Of a stretch of DNA of 64,000 nt, positions 1 through 9,700 are shown piece after piece; positions within the stretch are counted from its first letter, which is position 1; the number at the start of each line of letters is the position of its first letter. The notes beneath the pieces were generated by a model. It saw only the letters and a list, made by a program, of their open reading frames with translations. It made no database searches and was not told the DNA's origin. Location of the stretch: positions 1,530,213-1,594,212 of the forward strand of contig OY725492.1 of assembly GCA_963281255.1 (NCBI GenBank), read 5' to 3'. The position numbers and the translations under genes are program-made. Origin of the DNA: Aphrocallistes beatrix (lineage: Eukaryota > Porifera > Hexactinellida > Sceptrulophora > Aphrocallistidae).

Positions 1-420
1 ACAACCGTAGTGTTTCTTCCTTGCAAGCATGCTAGATGTTGTGAGGATTGCAACATACATTGCAGCATACACTTGGAAAAATGTCCAATATGCAGGTCTA
101 CAATAGTTCAAAGATTCCAAATATTTACTTAAATCTTTTGGTTACTTCTTCATTGTTCACTGTTTTCCCATTTGGTTACCTAATTTTCTTCATTTATTTA
201 TTCATATGCTATTTCCACTCTGATCAATTAAACTACTCTTACCACTAATCTGAATTTTCTTTTATTCACTAACATTCATAACTGAAATTCTTAGAACTTT
301 TTTGAATTTTCTACTTATAATTCTGAGAATTTGACTTCAAATTCTAAGAAAATTCCACAGCAATTCATAGAATGACATTAATAGAAATTCTTAAGTGAAA
401 GAGGCCCTCAATATCTTTGA
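1..420. other. AT-rich stretch with no recognisable gene
   Basis: A short open frame at 48-248 is composition-driven, with no homology that I recognise. I see nothing else in this stretch. Confidence 0.5.
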
Positions 421-424
421 AAAA

Positions 425-568
425 GTAGATCAATTGCAAACCTTGATAAAGTCGATCAATTGCAAACTTTGATAAAGTCGATCAATTGCAAACTTTGATA
501 AAGTCGATCAATTGCAAACCTTGGAAAAGTCGATCAATTGCAAACCTTAAGAGTCGATCAATTGTCGC
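425..568. repeat. 26-bp tandem repeat, about five copies
   Basis: The unit GTCGATCAATTGCAAACTTT plus GATAAA repeats head to tail at 425, 451, 477, 503 and 529, with a partial sixth copy. Units differ at one to three bases and the last full one is 2 bp short. It is a minisatellite with no coding sense. Confidence 0.9.
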
Positions 569-668
569 GTCCCCCGATTAAATCCTACATATCAATAAAT
601 ACTTTTTCTTGCAGTATCTCTCACTGATTGCCAGATATTGTGGGTCCCAGCAGTATTTGCTATCCTGA

Positions 669-760
669 TCATAATGACGTCATAACAGAGTGATGAGTTA
701 TCATTTTTTGATGATAGTTGCATCATATGTGAAGAATATACGTATATATATACTATATGT
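669..760 (-). repeat. Fragment of the GC-tipped dispersed repeat (body only)
   Basis: It contains the TGACGTCATAACAGAGTGATGAG and TTTTTTGATGATAGTTGCAT words (each abbreviated here) seen in the middle of the full copies at 1004, 11889 and 60623. Both ends are missing. Confidence 0.6.
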
Positions 761-1003
761 GCATATCAATTTGTTGCTATACTGCCACACTAACATCCTA
801 CAAATGTGCTTAGCAATTCGCTACTATCGTGCATATTCATACCTTACAATAGTTATTCTTTTGAGCAATGGTTTAGCCAATTACTCTACTCTATCTTTAT
901 TTTTTCTATTCTTCAAATGAACCTTTTTGTTATATACCTTTTTTTCGAATTTAATTTCTTTAAATTTGGTCATAATTTATAATTTATTTCATTTTATATT
1001 AAA

Positions 1004-1478
1004 CAAGCGCGCTTTGCTTGTTTGCGGACACATTGTGTCCGCCGGAGGCGGAGGTCACTTGATTTATTATAAGGTAGATAGCATCTCTAAATATGTGTGT
1101 CCTACTGTTATAATTGATAATCGCACGAAAAATCACCTAATTTGTAGATTTTTAAAATTTTGATGCGAAATGATGAGGTCATAAAAGAGTGATGAGTCAT
1201 CATCTTTTGATGATAGTTGCATTATAAATGAGGTATATTGATATACACATTCTATTAAAATTTCAGCCTTCTATCACTTAAAATGGTAGAGTTATAGCCG
1301 AAAAACTGAAATTTCTAATAATAAAATAGGTGACAATGACGTCATAATTCCATGATGAGTAGACATTTTCGTCTGAGCTCAGAACTTAGTGGAGCCATCA
1401 CCAAAAGACCATCACATGCTAAAAATCAGCTTTCTGTGCTTAGCAGTTTCTTCAACCAATTCGTGACATATATATCCC
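1004..1478 (-). mobile_element. GC-tipped dispersed repeat (Helitron-like, non-autonomous), near full length
   Basis: The right-hand tip of the family (drawn here on the minus strand) is a block of GC-rich hairpins beginning CAAGCGCGCTTTGCTTG on the plus strand. It is followed by a GGACAC/GTGTCC palindrome, then about 400 bp of AT-rich body, and ends near TTCAACCAATTCGTGACATA. No terminal inverted repeat or target duplication is visible. It faces the copy at 2331-2703, with a foldback element between them. I orient the family so that the hairpin tip is its 3' end. A tip hairpin, a TC-type 5' start and insertion between A and T suggest a Helitron-like element, but the terminal CTTG is not the canonical CTRR. 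Confidence 0.75.
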
Positions 1479-1531
1479 TACTATTAAAACTCAATTAATG
1501 TTTGTTTGTATATACTTGTATATATATATAT

Positions 1532-2323
1532 GTTACAGGGTATCTGTAAAATCAGGGTAATTGTAATTACCCTGATTTTTTTAGGGTAATTGTAATTACC
1601 CTGATTTTTTTAGGGTAATTGTAATTACCCTGGTTCAATCAGGGTAATTGTAATTACCCTGACTTTTTTCAGGGTAATTGTAATTACTTGTTTTTTTAGG
1701 TTAATTATAGTGACCACTCATTGTATAGTGGATCATTTGTATAGGCGCAACTTGGGCCATTTTCACATGTCCATCCAGATTTGCTCAGTCTGTAATACAC
1801 AAGTACGGGAAACACAATTTAGCTCACCTAAGAGCAATTGTCCTATTAATAGGATTCCTCAATTGACAGTTGCATTGTAACAGGTAACATTGCCCACCCT
1901 GAATTTCCCCCCCTGAATTCGCCCCCTTCCATACTATAAGTTAACAATTATACCACCTAAGTACCATATTAGGAAGTGGAGTTTTCTAAATGTAATTGTG
2001 TAACTTATAAAACTCAACTGGTACATTAATGGGTGTGTTATATGTACTATGTACTATGTATTTTCTGAAATTCTACAAGTTTCAAATAGGCTGTTAGATG
2101 TTCTCATCTAGAAAATTATAATTGAATTTTAACCGGGGAATGGGGGATAAACCAGTTTTATCCCGTCCCATGCTCCCCCACTTATGGAGGTTATACTGTA
2201 ATTACAATTACCCTGAAAAAGTCAGGGTAATTACAATTATCCTGATTGAACCAGGGTAATTACAATTACCCTAAAAAAATCAGGGTAATTACAATTACCC
2301 TGATTTTACAGATGCCCTGTAAC
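1532..2323. mobile_element. Foldback-type element with palindromic sub-repeats in its arms
   Basis: The arms at 1532-1690 and 2192-2323 are reverse complements. Each carries four or five tandem units of AGGGTAATTGTAATTACCCT, every unit itself an inverted repeat with 9-bp arms. The outer ends read TTACAGGGTATCTGTAAAAT and its complement. The 500-bp centre has no open frame. Flanks are TA-rich, so the target duplication cannot be fixed. This is the structure of a foldback or long-TIR element. Confidence 0.85.
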
Positions 2324-2330
2324 ATATATA

Positions 2331-2703
2331 TCTGTAACGAATTGATTGAAGAAACTGCCAGGCACAGAAAGCTGATTTTTGGCTATGGCTCCACTAAGTT
2401 CTGAGCTCAGACGAAAATGTCGACTCATCATGGAATTATGACGTCATTGTCACCTTTTTTTATAATTAGAAATTAATATATCTCACATATAATATAACTA
2501 TCATAAATAAATGATGACTCATCATTACGCATCAAAAAAATTAAAATTAAAAATGTGGTATCGATTATAACAGTAAGACAGACACATTTAGAGATGTTAC
2601 CTCCCTTATAATTAATCAATGTGAGCCTAGGTGCCCAACGAGTTCCTCTGGTAGACACAAAGTGTCAGCTAGCCGCGTAGCGCAAGCATGCGAAGCGCGT
2701 TTG
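2331..2703 (+). mobile_element. GC-tipped dispersed repeat, internally shortened copy
   Basis: It begins TCTGTAACGAATTGATTGAA and ends at the GC tip (AGCGCGTTTG, 2703). Relative to 11889-12384 it lacks about 100 bp of the middle. It lies inverted to the copy at 1004-1478. Confidence 0.8.
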
Positions 2704-3017
2704 TATATATATATATAAACAAATACACATCAATCGTTTTAATAATAGTAAGGATTCATTTATTTTGAATCTTCTCTTGAGAACATGCCTTTTTAAATCT
2801 TTTAGATTAAGTCTCCGGAGCATCTTGCAGTAATGGTTATACTAGTCAATCTATCCTACCTAAATGATATTTCGCAGTACCAAGTCATTTTTGATTTTCA
2901 TGTTTATATTATTACAATTACTTATTTTAGTCATAGTTTGTTTCCTTGGATTTTTTTCATGATATTTACATGATGGCTTGTTACAAAATATTTTGGAGAC
3001 GTCCAAATTGAAATTCC

Positions 3018-3450
3018 GTGCTTGGAGCCTGTCGACGAGCTATTTTTCGAGCTGCCATGCCGAGAGAACGGTTTAAAGCAATTTTACGTTTTTTAAGTTT
3101 CGATGATCTTGCGACGCGTTTAACGAGAAGTGTTACTGACAGCTTGGCACCGATCAGATATATCTTCGAATCATTTAACGATGCTCTTAACTCTGCTTAT
3201 TTTTTAATAATAATACTACATTACTCTCTTATGCACATACTAGATCTAAAACAGTCTTGTTAATTTCTAATATCCATCATACTAAAGAACTTTCTAGTAC
3301 TCCCAAACTGAAGCCACAACTAATATTAGATTATAATGTTCACAGGGGGGGGCATAGACAAGCTCGAGCAGATGATAAAATAGTCAATTTGGTATCATTT
3401 ATTCTTATCGTGTTATGTGTGAGAAAAAAACTCCACTAGCATTCGCCTGG
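3018..3450 (+). pseudogene. piggyBac (DDE_Tnp_1_7) transposase relic
   Basis: Two fragments of a piggyBac-family transposase, the cut-and-paste enzyme that inserts at TTAA. The first (3018-3200) contains PRERFKAILRFLSFDD and SLAPIRYIFESFN, typical of the region before and around the first catalytic Asp. The second (3262-3450) contains LKPQLILDYNVHRGG, matching the conserved 'DYN.nKGGVD' block near the end of the catalytic domain. The part between them, with the remaining acidic residues, is missing. The second fragment breaks frame right after the GG, at a run of G. No terminal repeats were found. It is a dead relic. Confidence 0.75.
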
Positions 3451-4077
3451 ATAGTAATCTGTACAGAAAGCTATAAATACAAACGATTTGAGACTATAGA
3501 AAAAATGGTAACTGTAAATGCTTGAGAAGAAGACTGAGGAGTTTTATTGCTCAAGATCAGAACAGGGAGAAATCGTCCTATCAGGGCCCGAAACCAACCT
3601 GGTGGCCGATTGAAATCACGTTTCAGGACCCAGCAAAGTTGGTAAGAGAACAACAGCTATTTTGCTACACAGCAGCTTCAATACACCGCATCCCATGCCC
3701 CCAGACATTCCAACTCCTCCTCCTTATCCTTTGAGCAGGATCCCAGCTCCTCCTCCTGATATGCTGCCGCAACCGTCTACTCTATTACCCACTCCACCTC
3801 CTCTCCCTCTTTACCCAAAACCATTTTTTTTAATCTTTGAGTGTATCTTAAAGTGTGAATTTTGTGTTTATTTCCCATTAAATTAATTCGAGAGTGAAAT
3901 GTCCCAACTATTTCGTTACAAACTACTAAGAAATTGAAATCCATTAGAAACAATTTCTCATATTTGCGTACTAACAAAAATGTATCCGAACATTTGTGAA
4001 CTAGCTAAAGTTTCATTTGTAGTTTGTTTCCATGCTTAATCGTGGTGATGAAGTAGAAAAGGGAGCCGATTGAATTG

Positions 4078-4129
4078 TAGACACAAAGTGTCCGCTAGCC
4101 ACGCTGCGCAAACAATCAACTTTGCTTGT
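4078..4129 (+). repeat. Degenerate GC tip of the dispersed repeat
   Basis: It keeps the GACACAAAGTGTCCGCTAGC hairpin and a decayed CTGCGCAA...TTTGCTTG tip. No body is attached. Confidence 0.6.
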
Positions 4130-4440
4130 AACTTTCAACTTAAATATCATTGTTATTCTAGTATTAGTTAACAACAACATTGACATCTGCAAAATTATAC
4201 GTTTATGATGAAAATATATCTTAAATATATGCTTATAAAGTTAAATAAAGGCATGCAAGAGACTAGATTCCAACGTTCTTAAGAAGAGTAGATATATTGG
4301 AGAGATACGCGTATTGAGCGAATTGTGAATTTGCAAATGATATTTCTTTTGAAGTGCTAATTTGGAAAAAATATGTGATAGAAGAAAGCCAGCAGATACA
4401 AAATAGGCAGGAAACTTAAGCATGCTTATTTCACAGTATA

Positions 4441-4640
4441 CAAGCGCACTTCGCTTACTTGCCCTGCGCGGCGGACGCAAGCGTTTCTAATTATAAAAAT
4501 GTTACAATGACGTCATAATTCCATGATGAGTCGATATTTTTGTCTGAGATCAGAAGTTAGTAGAGCCATAGCCAAAAGACTCACATGCAAAAAATCAGCT
4601 CTCTGTGCCTGGCAGTTTCTTCAATCAAATCGTTAAATTA
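4441..4640 (-). mobile_element. GC-tipped dispersed repeat, deletion derivative
   Basis: The tip CAAGCGCACTTCGCTTACTT at 4441 joins directly to the distal body word TGACGTCATAATTCCATGAT. About 280 bp of the middle is deleted. It ends near TTCTTCAATCAAATCGTTAA. Confidence 0.75.
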
Positions 4641-4947
4641 AATATAGTATACTTACTAGTGAACGACCGAAATTGATTTCGGCCGAAAGTTTCGGTATCG
4701 GCTGCTTCACCGAAATCATGCTAATATTGTATTTGTAATACTTCTTATAGTAAGGAAACAATATTTATCAAGAATGCTGAATAAATAATCAACATCCACA
4801 ATCTACGTAGTTTTTCAATTGGCAAGCCATAGATATCCAATGTAATTTGCCAGTATGAGTTCGTATCTTATTTATAAATTATCAGGCGTGTATTCGTTTC
4901 TTAATCAGCAATATGTCCAGTAATCGTTCTCCTAGTTACGGGATACC

Positions 4948-5012
4948 GACATTTCGATACATGACAATTCGATACAGACAATTCGATACACGACAGTTCG
5001 ATACAAATTTGA
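4948..5012. repeat. MULE-associated terminal repeat (GACAATTCGATAC words)
   Basis: Four short units related to GACAATTCGATACA occur just upstream of the MULE transposase relic. The reverse complement of the same motif follows the second MULE at 20770-20855, so these are probably left and right subterminal repeats of one MULE family. Confidence 0.6.
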
Positions 5013-5235
5013 TTGGTTATTTATTATACACTTAAGATTATGAATGTAGCATTCAAATTACAGTATTTGTTTTGTAAATGTCATCTTAGTATTTGTAGTC
5101 TGACAGTTCTAATTTGTTGCATGTGTCATGTGTCGAATGAGCTCTTGAAATCTTTAAAAGGGATAAAAGTGAATTACTTTGTATAAGCAACTACATTAAA
5201 TTCGTTAACCTTTTATTTTTGGCAAAAAATATACT

Positions 5236-5466
5236 TCGGTATTTGCTGCCGTGGTTCACCAACTTCCAATGCCTCAGGCGATCGATCTGGCATTGTATTT
5301 TGAGAAAACCTACATTGGACGAATGCTCCCCGGAGGATCTTTTCAGGAACCATTGTTTCCAATTGTTATGAAGAACCATCACTACGAGACACCATTTGGA
5401 CTACCGAGAACCACAAATGCAGTTGAAGCGTGGCATAGGTCATTCAATGCTACAGTTGCATGCCAT
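5236..5466 (+). pseudogene. MULE transposase C-terminal fragment
   Basis: About 75 codons match the C-terminal part of the MULE transposase seen at 19040-20692. Shared blocks include FEKTYIGR, ETPFGLPRTTNAVEAWHRSF and NATVACH. It represents only the end of the catalytic domain and the helical tail. The frame stops matching after the last His, where about 70 bp of a GC-rich inverted repeat (TTTCCGGGACGG and its complement) is attached. With the left terminal repeat at 4948, it looks like a deletion derivative. Not functional. Confidence 0.75.
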
Positions 5467-5621
5467 CGGGACGGGTTAAGATACCCAATTTCCGGGACGG
5501 TATCCCGTCTCGTCCCGGAAATTAGGCATGCCCGCATTAAGTAACCTATTTGATAGGGATAGGTTAGGAGTCTGCATTATATTTTAAGGTCACTAAATGA
5601 TCCCGTGAGATTGATTAAAGG

Positions 5622-5707
5622 GGTCCCAGGCGTCCAAAGGGCGCCTGGGATTCTGCGGACACGAAGTGTTCGCTAGCCGCACTAAGCAAGTGCGCGAAGC
5701 GCGCTTG
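5622..5707 (+). repeat. GC tip of the dispersed repeat, body lost
   Basis: It has the three successive hairpins of the tip: CAGGCG...CGCCTG, GGACACGAAGTGTTCG and GCGAAGCGCGCTTG. It ends at 5707. Confidence 0.75.
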
Positions 5708-5715
5708 TTTGTCGC

Positions 5716-5790
5716 TTGGAACCCGTAGGGCTATTCTACGGGCACAATATGTCCGCAAGCCGCGCAGCGTAAGTAAGCGAAGTGCGCTTG
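5716..5790 (+). repeat. Second GC tip in tandem
   Basis: It immediately follows the previous tip in the same orientation. The first hairpin is changed to CCCGTAG...CTACGGG, a compensated stem, and it ends GCGAAGTGCGCTTG. Confidence 0.7.
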
Positions 5791-5904
5791 TATTAAGTAA
5801 ATAAAGAGTTACATTTTCTGTTAACAGTTCTGAATTCTTCACAGAGAGTTAGCAAAGACACTATACTTCGCTATTTAATTAAGGAATACGATCGAAGCAA
5901 AGTC

Positions 5905-6130
5905 ATATCATATTCCAGGCTACTGGGCAAAAGGAATTTTGCCTAGCAATTCACCAGATTTAAATCCCATTGAAAATCGATTATTCAAGCAGAGCTTGAC
6001 AAGAAGAGACCAGCCACCAACTTGTCAGAACTCGCTAATTAACTGAAAAATATCTGGAATGGACTCACTCCTTTGATTTTGGAGAATTTAATTTCAGGGA
6101 TGCCTGCTCGTATTAATTCTTGTATCTAGT
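5905..6130 (+). pseudogene. Tc1-type (DD34E) transposase C-terminal relic
   Basis: It reads ILPSNSPDLNPIENRLFKQS, the diagnostic Tc1 block whose Glu is the third catalytic residue. It then decays through at least one frameshift and stop before a recognisable SGMPARINSCI end. The HTH and the first two Asp blocks are absent. No terminal repeats were recognised nearby. Confidence 0.8.
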
Positions 6131-6169
6131 AACTAAGAGGAGATTATATTGGCAAATAATATAAGATTT

Positions 6170-6400
6170 CGATACTTTAGTTTACTAGTAATGGGTATTT
6201 GTATTGTCACGAAATATTTGGTCCGTGTTACTTTTGGTTAGGCCGGACCAAATATATTACAGGTATCCCTCGCCGTTCATACTAAATCTAGAACATGAAA
6301 TCATCTGGACGGACTAAAAAATACCCCGGACTAATATCGTCTGAAATATTTGATCCGGCCGGACCAAAAAAATATAATATTCGAACTCTACACCCCTGAA
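6170..6400. repeat. Possible small TIR element with GGTCCGGCC motifs
   Basis: TTTGGTCCG / CCGGACCAAA words occur in inverted orientation at 6220-6250 and 6355-6370, inside about 230 bp with no gene. Ends and target duplication are not clear. Confidence 0.35.
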
Positions 6401-6594
6401 AACCCAATGTCAACCATTGGAAGCTAGTCTCTAGCGAATTTTTAAAATTCATTAAATGGTGTTAAAATATGTATCCCTACTTTGCCTAGGAATGTTGAAT
6501 TGAAAGTGGAAGTTAATCGAAAGTGAATTGAAATTGAAAATGAAAGTGGGGTCATTTCTATCTATACCTTTGACCCCAAGTCATCTTAGTGGTA

Positions 6595-6790
6595 TATAAA
6601 GGTGTGAATATATACACAAAACCTTTTTATTGCTATACACTGTAATATAATTGAGACATCTATATAAGTTATTGCTTTGAGGTATTAATAACAATGACAG
6701 CCCACAATTTACAATAGTGTCGTACAATGATGTATATTGTTAAAGTGAAGCCGTACATAGTATTGTATAGAAAAGGTGCGAAGATTCATC
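6595..6790 (+). repeat. Dispersed repeat R2, copy 1
   Basis: About 200 bp containing CCTTTTTATTGCTATACACT and GTATTAATAACAATGACA. It is shared with 8883-9057 (same strand) and 42735-42935 (opposite strand). No coding sense. Confidence 0.75.
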
Positions 6791-6998
6791 ATTTGACACC
6801 TACATGTCAATTTTCGTATCTCTACGACTTGCCAATTCTTCAATCAATTCGGACAAACAAACAAAATCCTAGCGTTTTAATATATAAGATGTGCAAATTA
6901 CTATATTTAGTTTGAGAGTTATAACAGCTAAGGGATTCATTATCAATACAAATACCCTACAATTGAAAGAAGATATATTCTAAAATTGAAAAACTGAA

Positions 6999-7220
6999 AT
7001 GGCGTCGTCTAGTAAAGAAAACTGCAACTTCTGCAAGAAAGATTTCGCAAAGGTAAAGCGGCACATACAACTCTGTCATCCTGAGGAAAACGTCTATGAA
7101 ATCTTCTTCAAAAGCCGGGCAGACAAAAATAAAAGAAAGCCTCACGTCGTTGCCCATTCGTCGACGAAGACAACAAAGTATGCGATAAATACGTCATGGA
7201 AGATGGGTATGTTATTATAA
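6999..7220 (+). CDS. Small C2H2 zinc-finger-like open frame, possible first exon
   Basis: The frame opens with an ATG, MASSSKENCNFCKKDF, and has one classical C2H2-like finger (C-x2-C...H-x4-H: CNFCKK...RHIQLCHPEE), followed by a basic stretch. A GTATGT donor sits at about 7205-7210. It could be exon 1 of a host or transposon gene continuing at 7838-8290, with the mariner relic at 7320-7835 in the intron. That join is inference; I do not recognise the protein. Confidence 0.35.
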   Translation: MASSSKENCNFCKKDFAKVKRHIQLCHPEENVYEIFFKSRADKNKRKPHVVAHSSTKTTKYAINTSWKMGMLL

Positions 7221-7319
7221 TAGATTAAGACACTTGGTCAATACAATCAACCAGTATCTAAGTACTTCAGCTTATATTACTGCAAATTTAGATTACATCA
7301 TCATCTAACCCGTGTGCAC

Positions 7320-7835
7320 AACGTGAAAATAAAATCCCAATTCGGGAAAGAGCTGATACGTAGGGCACACGTAGCACATGCCGATTGGTACACCACAGTA
7401 TGCCTCCCCAAAGTCATCACAGCAATAAATTCACAGCGTGAAAAGACGGGTGTCAGGGGAATTTTGCTCCATCATTATAATGCATCATCTCACCCCGCAC
7501 TCAGAACTCGCGAGTTTTTGGAATATTCTGGACTTAGAACACTGCCCCATCCTCCCTACAGTCCAGACCTAGCCCCTTGCGACTTCTAGCTGTTCCCTAC
7601 GATAAAGAATGAGTTGCGTGGAAAGAGATTTTCATCGAATGAGGAGCTGGCGGGGCACTTTTCGAGGTGATCGAAACCATACCCAAAGATGAGTGGAAAA
7701 TGTGTTTTCAGAAGTGGTTTAGTAGAATGAAAAAAAGTATAGAGTCTCATGGAGAGTATTTTGAAAAAATGTAATATAAATCTTCATACTAACTATTTGA
7801 TATGTAGGTGAACGTCAAAACTTTTCGAGTGCCCC
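7320..7835 (+). pseudogene. mariner (DD34D) transposase relic with 3' terminal repeat
   Basis: The C-terminal half of a mariner transposase. The catalytic block reads LLHHYNASSHPAL, with the second catalytic Asp replaced by Tyr, followed 34 residues later by PPYSPDLAPCDF, the third Asp. Two frameshifts follow, but the GEYFEKM end is recognisable near 7770. The 3' terminal repeat is at 7808-7839: its complement reads TACGAGGGGCACTCGAAAAG, close to that of the mariner derivative at 36781. The 5' half and left repeat are missing. Confidence 0.8.
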
Positions 7836-7837
7836 TC

Positions 7838-8290
7838 GTAGAGAAGGCCAAGCAGATGCAAGTTTCGGGAACCACTCTCAATGAAATACAAAGGATCAAC
7901 GACTCAATTGTTAAAGGTGCCATCGCATTGATGAACCTGAAATTTCAGATGTTGAGACAGGCGTCCCCATTATTAGTGATCCCTGATCTTTTACCAACGG
8001 AAGACGCTGTTGTTCATTTAACATTTAATCAAGAAGAACTCGGTCATATCGTCGAAGATTTTGACTTTTGGATCAGGGTAAACAAACAAATAAAACGAGA
8101 TCTAGAGTATACACTCAAACTTTGATTCACCTACTGGACATAACAGATAAGATGGAGGAGCATATGAAAAATGTGAAGATCGAACAGAGTAACAATACTT
8201 TTTTAAGAAAACGGACAACTATTTTATATTTTAACGAATTTTGGACAACTAAAACAGGAAAACAATTTTTCAATTTTGACTTGTAGTTGC
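7838..8290 (+). CDS. Unrecognised coding-like segment, two overlapping frames
   Basis: Just after the mariner end, an open frame to 8125 encodes a mixed helical sequence (TTLNEIQRINDSIVKGAIAL, then acidic FNQEELGHIVEDFDFW). A second frame from about 8110 to 8286 continues with basic and helical residues (DKMEEHMKNVKIEQSNN). One frameshift or a short intron would join them. It may be the 3' part of a gene starting at 6999. I recognise no family. Confidence 0.3.
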
Positions 8291-8375
8291 AGAGATTAAT
8301 TAAACACATCACATTAGATTAAACACAACATCTCAAATTGTAAACATTAACTTAATAAAGAAATAATGATACATA

Positions 8376-8542
8376 CAGTTGAAACTGCTTTTTTCTTACT
8401 ATTTCATTACAGGTTCAAATAGTAAGAAAAACCGATGGAAATTAATATAGATTTTGAATTTTTTAAATAATTAAGATTCTGATATAGTAAGAAAAAATCG
8501 ATAAATAAAGATAAACATGAGTGAGAAAAAAGGTTTCGACTG
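8376..8542. mobile_element. 167-bp MITE, TA target duplication
   Basis: The ends CAGTTGAAAC and GTTTCGACTG are inverted repeats flanked on both sides by TA. Inner AGTAAGAAAAA words repeat in both orientations. The CAGTYGAA start is that of Tigger/pogo-type elements. Confidence 0.8.
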
Positions 8543-8549
8543 TACTAAT

Positions 8550-8880
8550 TAATCATTAACAGGGTTAACATAATAAAATTTCACTGTTTAATTATCAAGG
8601 ATCGAACAATCGAAAATAATGTTTCAGCATGGAGATATCGCAAATTATGTTCATTGTAGTATTTCATTCGATTATGACTATTTTTATTTTCAAAATAGTT
8701 ATATGGTGCTGAGCGACAATGTCGCTGACTCTTGCGATAATAACGCAGCGTTTTCAGTGGAGAATGCTACCATTTCAGATCGATTTAGCAGCATTTTCAT
8801 TGATTTCCATCAAAGATTTTCATTGATTTCCATCAAAAAATGAATACATAAGAGTAATATCCCTGAAGGTTTCCATTTTT
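8550..8880. other. No recognisable gene
   Basis: The frame 8619-8843 is short and ends in a duplicated TTTTCATTGATTTCCATCAA, a 20-bp direct repeat. I see no other signal. Confidence 0.4.
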
Positions 8881-8882
8881 TG

Positions 8883-9057
8883 GACCACCCGGTAAAAGTG
8901 TGAAAATATGCACATAACCTTTTTTATTGCTATACACTATAATAAATTTAAGATATCAAGCATGTGTTGTGGCTTCGAAGTATTAATAACAATGACAATC
9001 TGTTGTAGTGTCGTACAATGATTTCTATTGTGAGAGTGAAGAGTCATCTTTATATTA
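8883..9057 (+). repeat. Dispersed repeat R2, copy 2
   Basis: It is aligned with 6595-6790 (TTTTTTATTGCTATACACTA, GTATTAATAACAATGACA). It abuts the GC tip at 9058. Confidence 0.75.
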
Positions 9058-9206
9058 CAAGCGGGCTTCGCTTGCTTTCGCTGCGCGGCTTACGGACACT
9101 TTGTGTCCGCAGAGTCGCCCTGTGGGCGGCTGGAGTTACTCAATCTAACCTATTTTGGAATTTGTTTAATTTATATAAATATTGTAAACAAAAGTTAACA
9201 AATTGA
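9058..9206 (-). repeat. GC tip with a different (type B) body
   Basis: The tip CAAGCGGGCTTCGCTTGC and GGACACTTTGTGTCC hairpin are followed not by the usual body but by GAGTTACTCAATCTAACCTA and an AT-rich tail. The same B body is attached to the tip at 43075-43191. Confidence 0.7.
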
Positions 9207-9700
9207 TTGTCAAATTGACTCGAAAATAAGAGTGCTTTTTTCTCTTTGACATTAGGAGAAATCAGCAGATAATTGAAAGTTTATGGATTCAATTCCTCCG
9301 TATAAGTAATTCAGTGCAGTAGATATTTATGCAAGCTGTATATACTTCTCAGTTTAACATGGACTGGGTTTAATGTCATTATCCAGGTATCAAGCTTGTT
9401 GTGCACACAAGAAGCATATTAGTAGTTGAATTCTATTCTGAGAACCGGACAGCTCTAAATTTCAACGCTCTGCGTTCCGACATTATCCATTTATTTTTTA
9501 CCCATAATTCTATACTCGCGATTTCTATTATATCATCTACATGATGTGTGTATTAAACTCAAGTTTAATTTTATTCTGAGATCCGGACAGCTCTAAAATT
9601 CAATGCTCTGAGATCCGGACATTATCCATTTTTACTCTTACATGAACATTAGTGTAGGTATGGTTAAATACGATTTCTCTTTTCCAACTTAATTAAAATA

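Noticed and set aside
425-568. CRISPR array
   Set aside because: The 26-bp units are contiguous with no unique spacers; it is a minisatellite.
1004-1478. SINE
   Set aside because: No tRNA-like A/B box region, no A tail and no target duplication; the hairpin tip fits a Helitron-like or foldback origin better.
3522-3886. Proline-rich gene (TPPPYPLSRIPAPPPDM)
   Set aside because: Two overlapping low-complexity frames next to the piggyBac relic; no start context, no homology, and composition explains it.
5640-5790. Structured RNA gene in the GC hairpins
   Set aside because: The same hairpins occur many times as ends of a mobile repeat; no tRNA or known ncRNA pattern.
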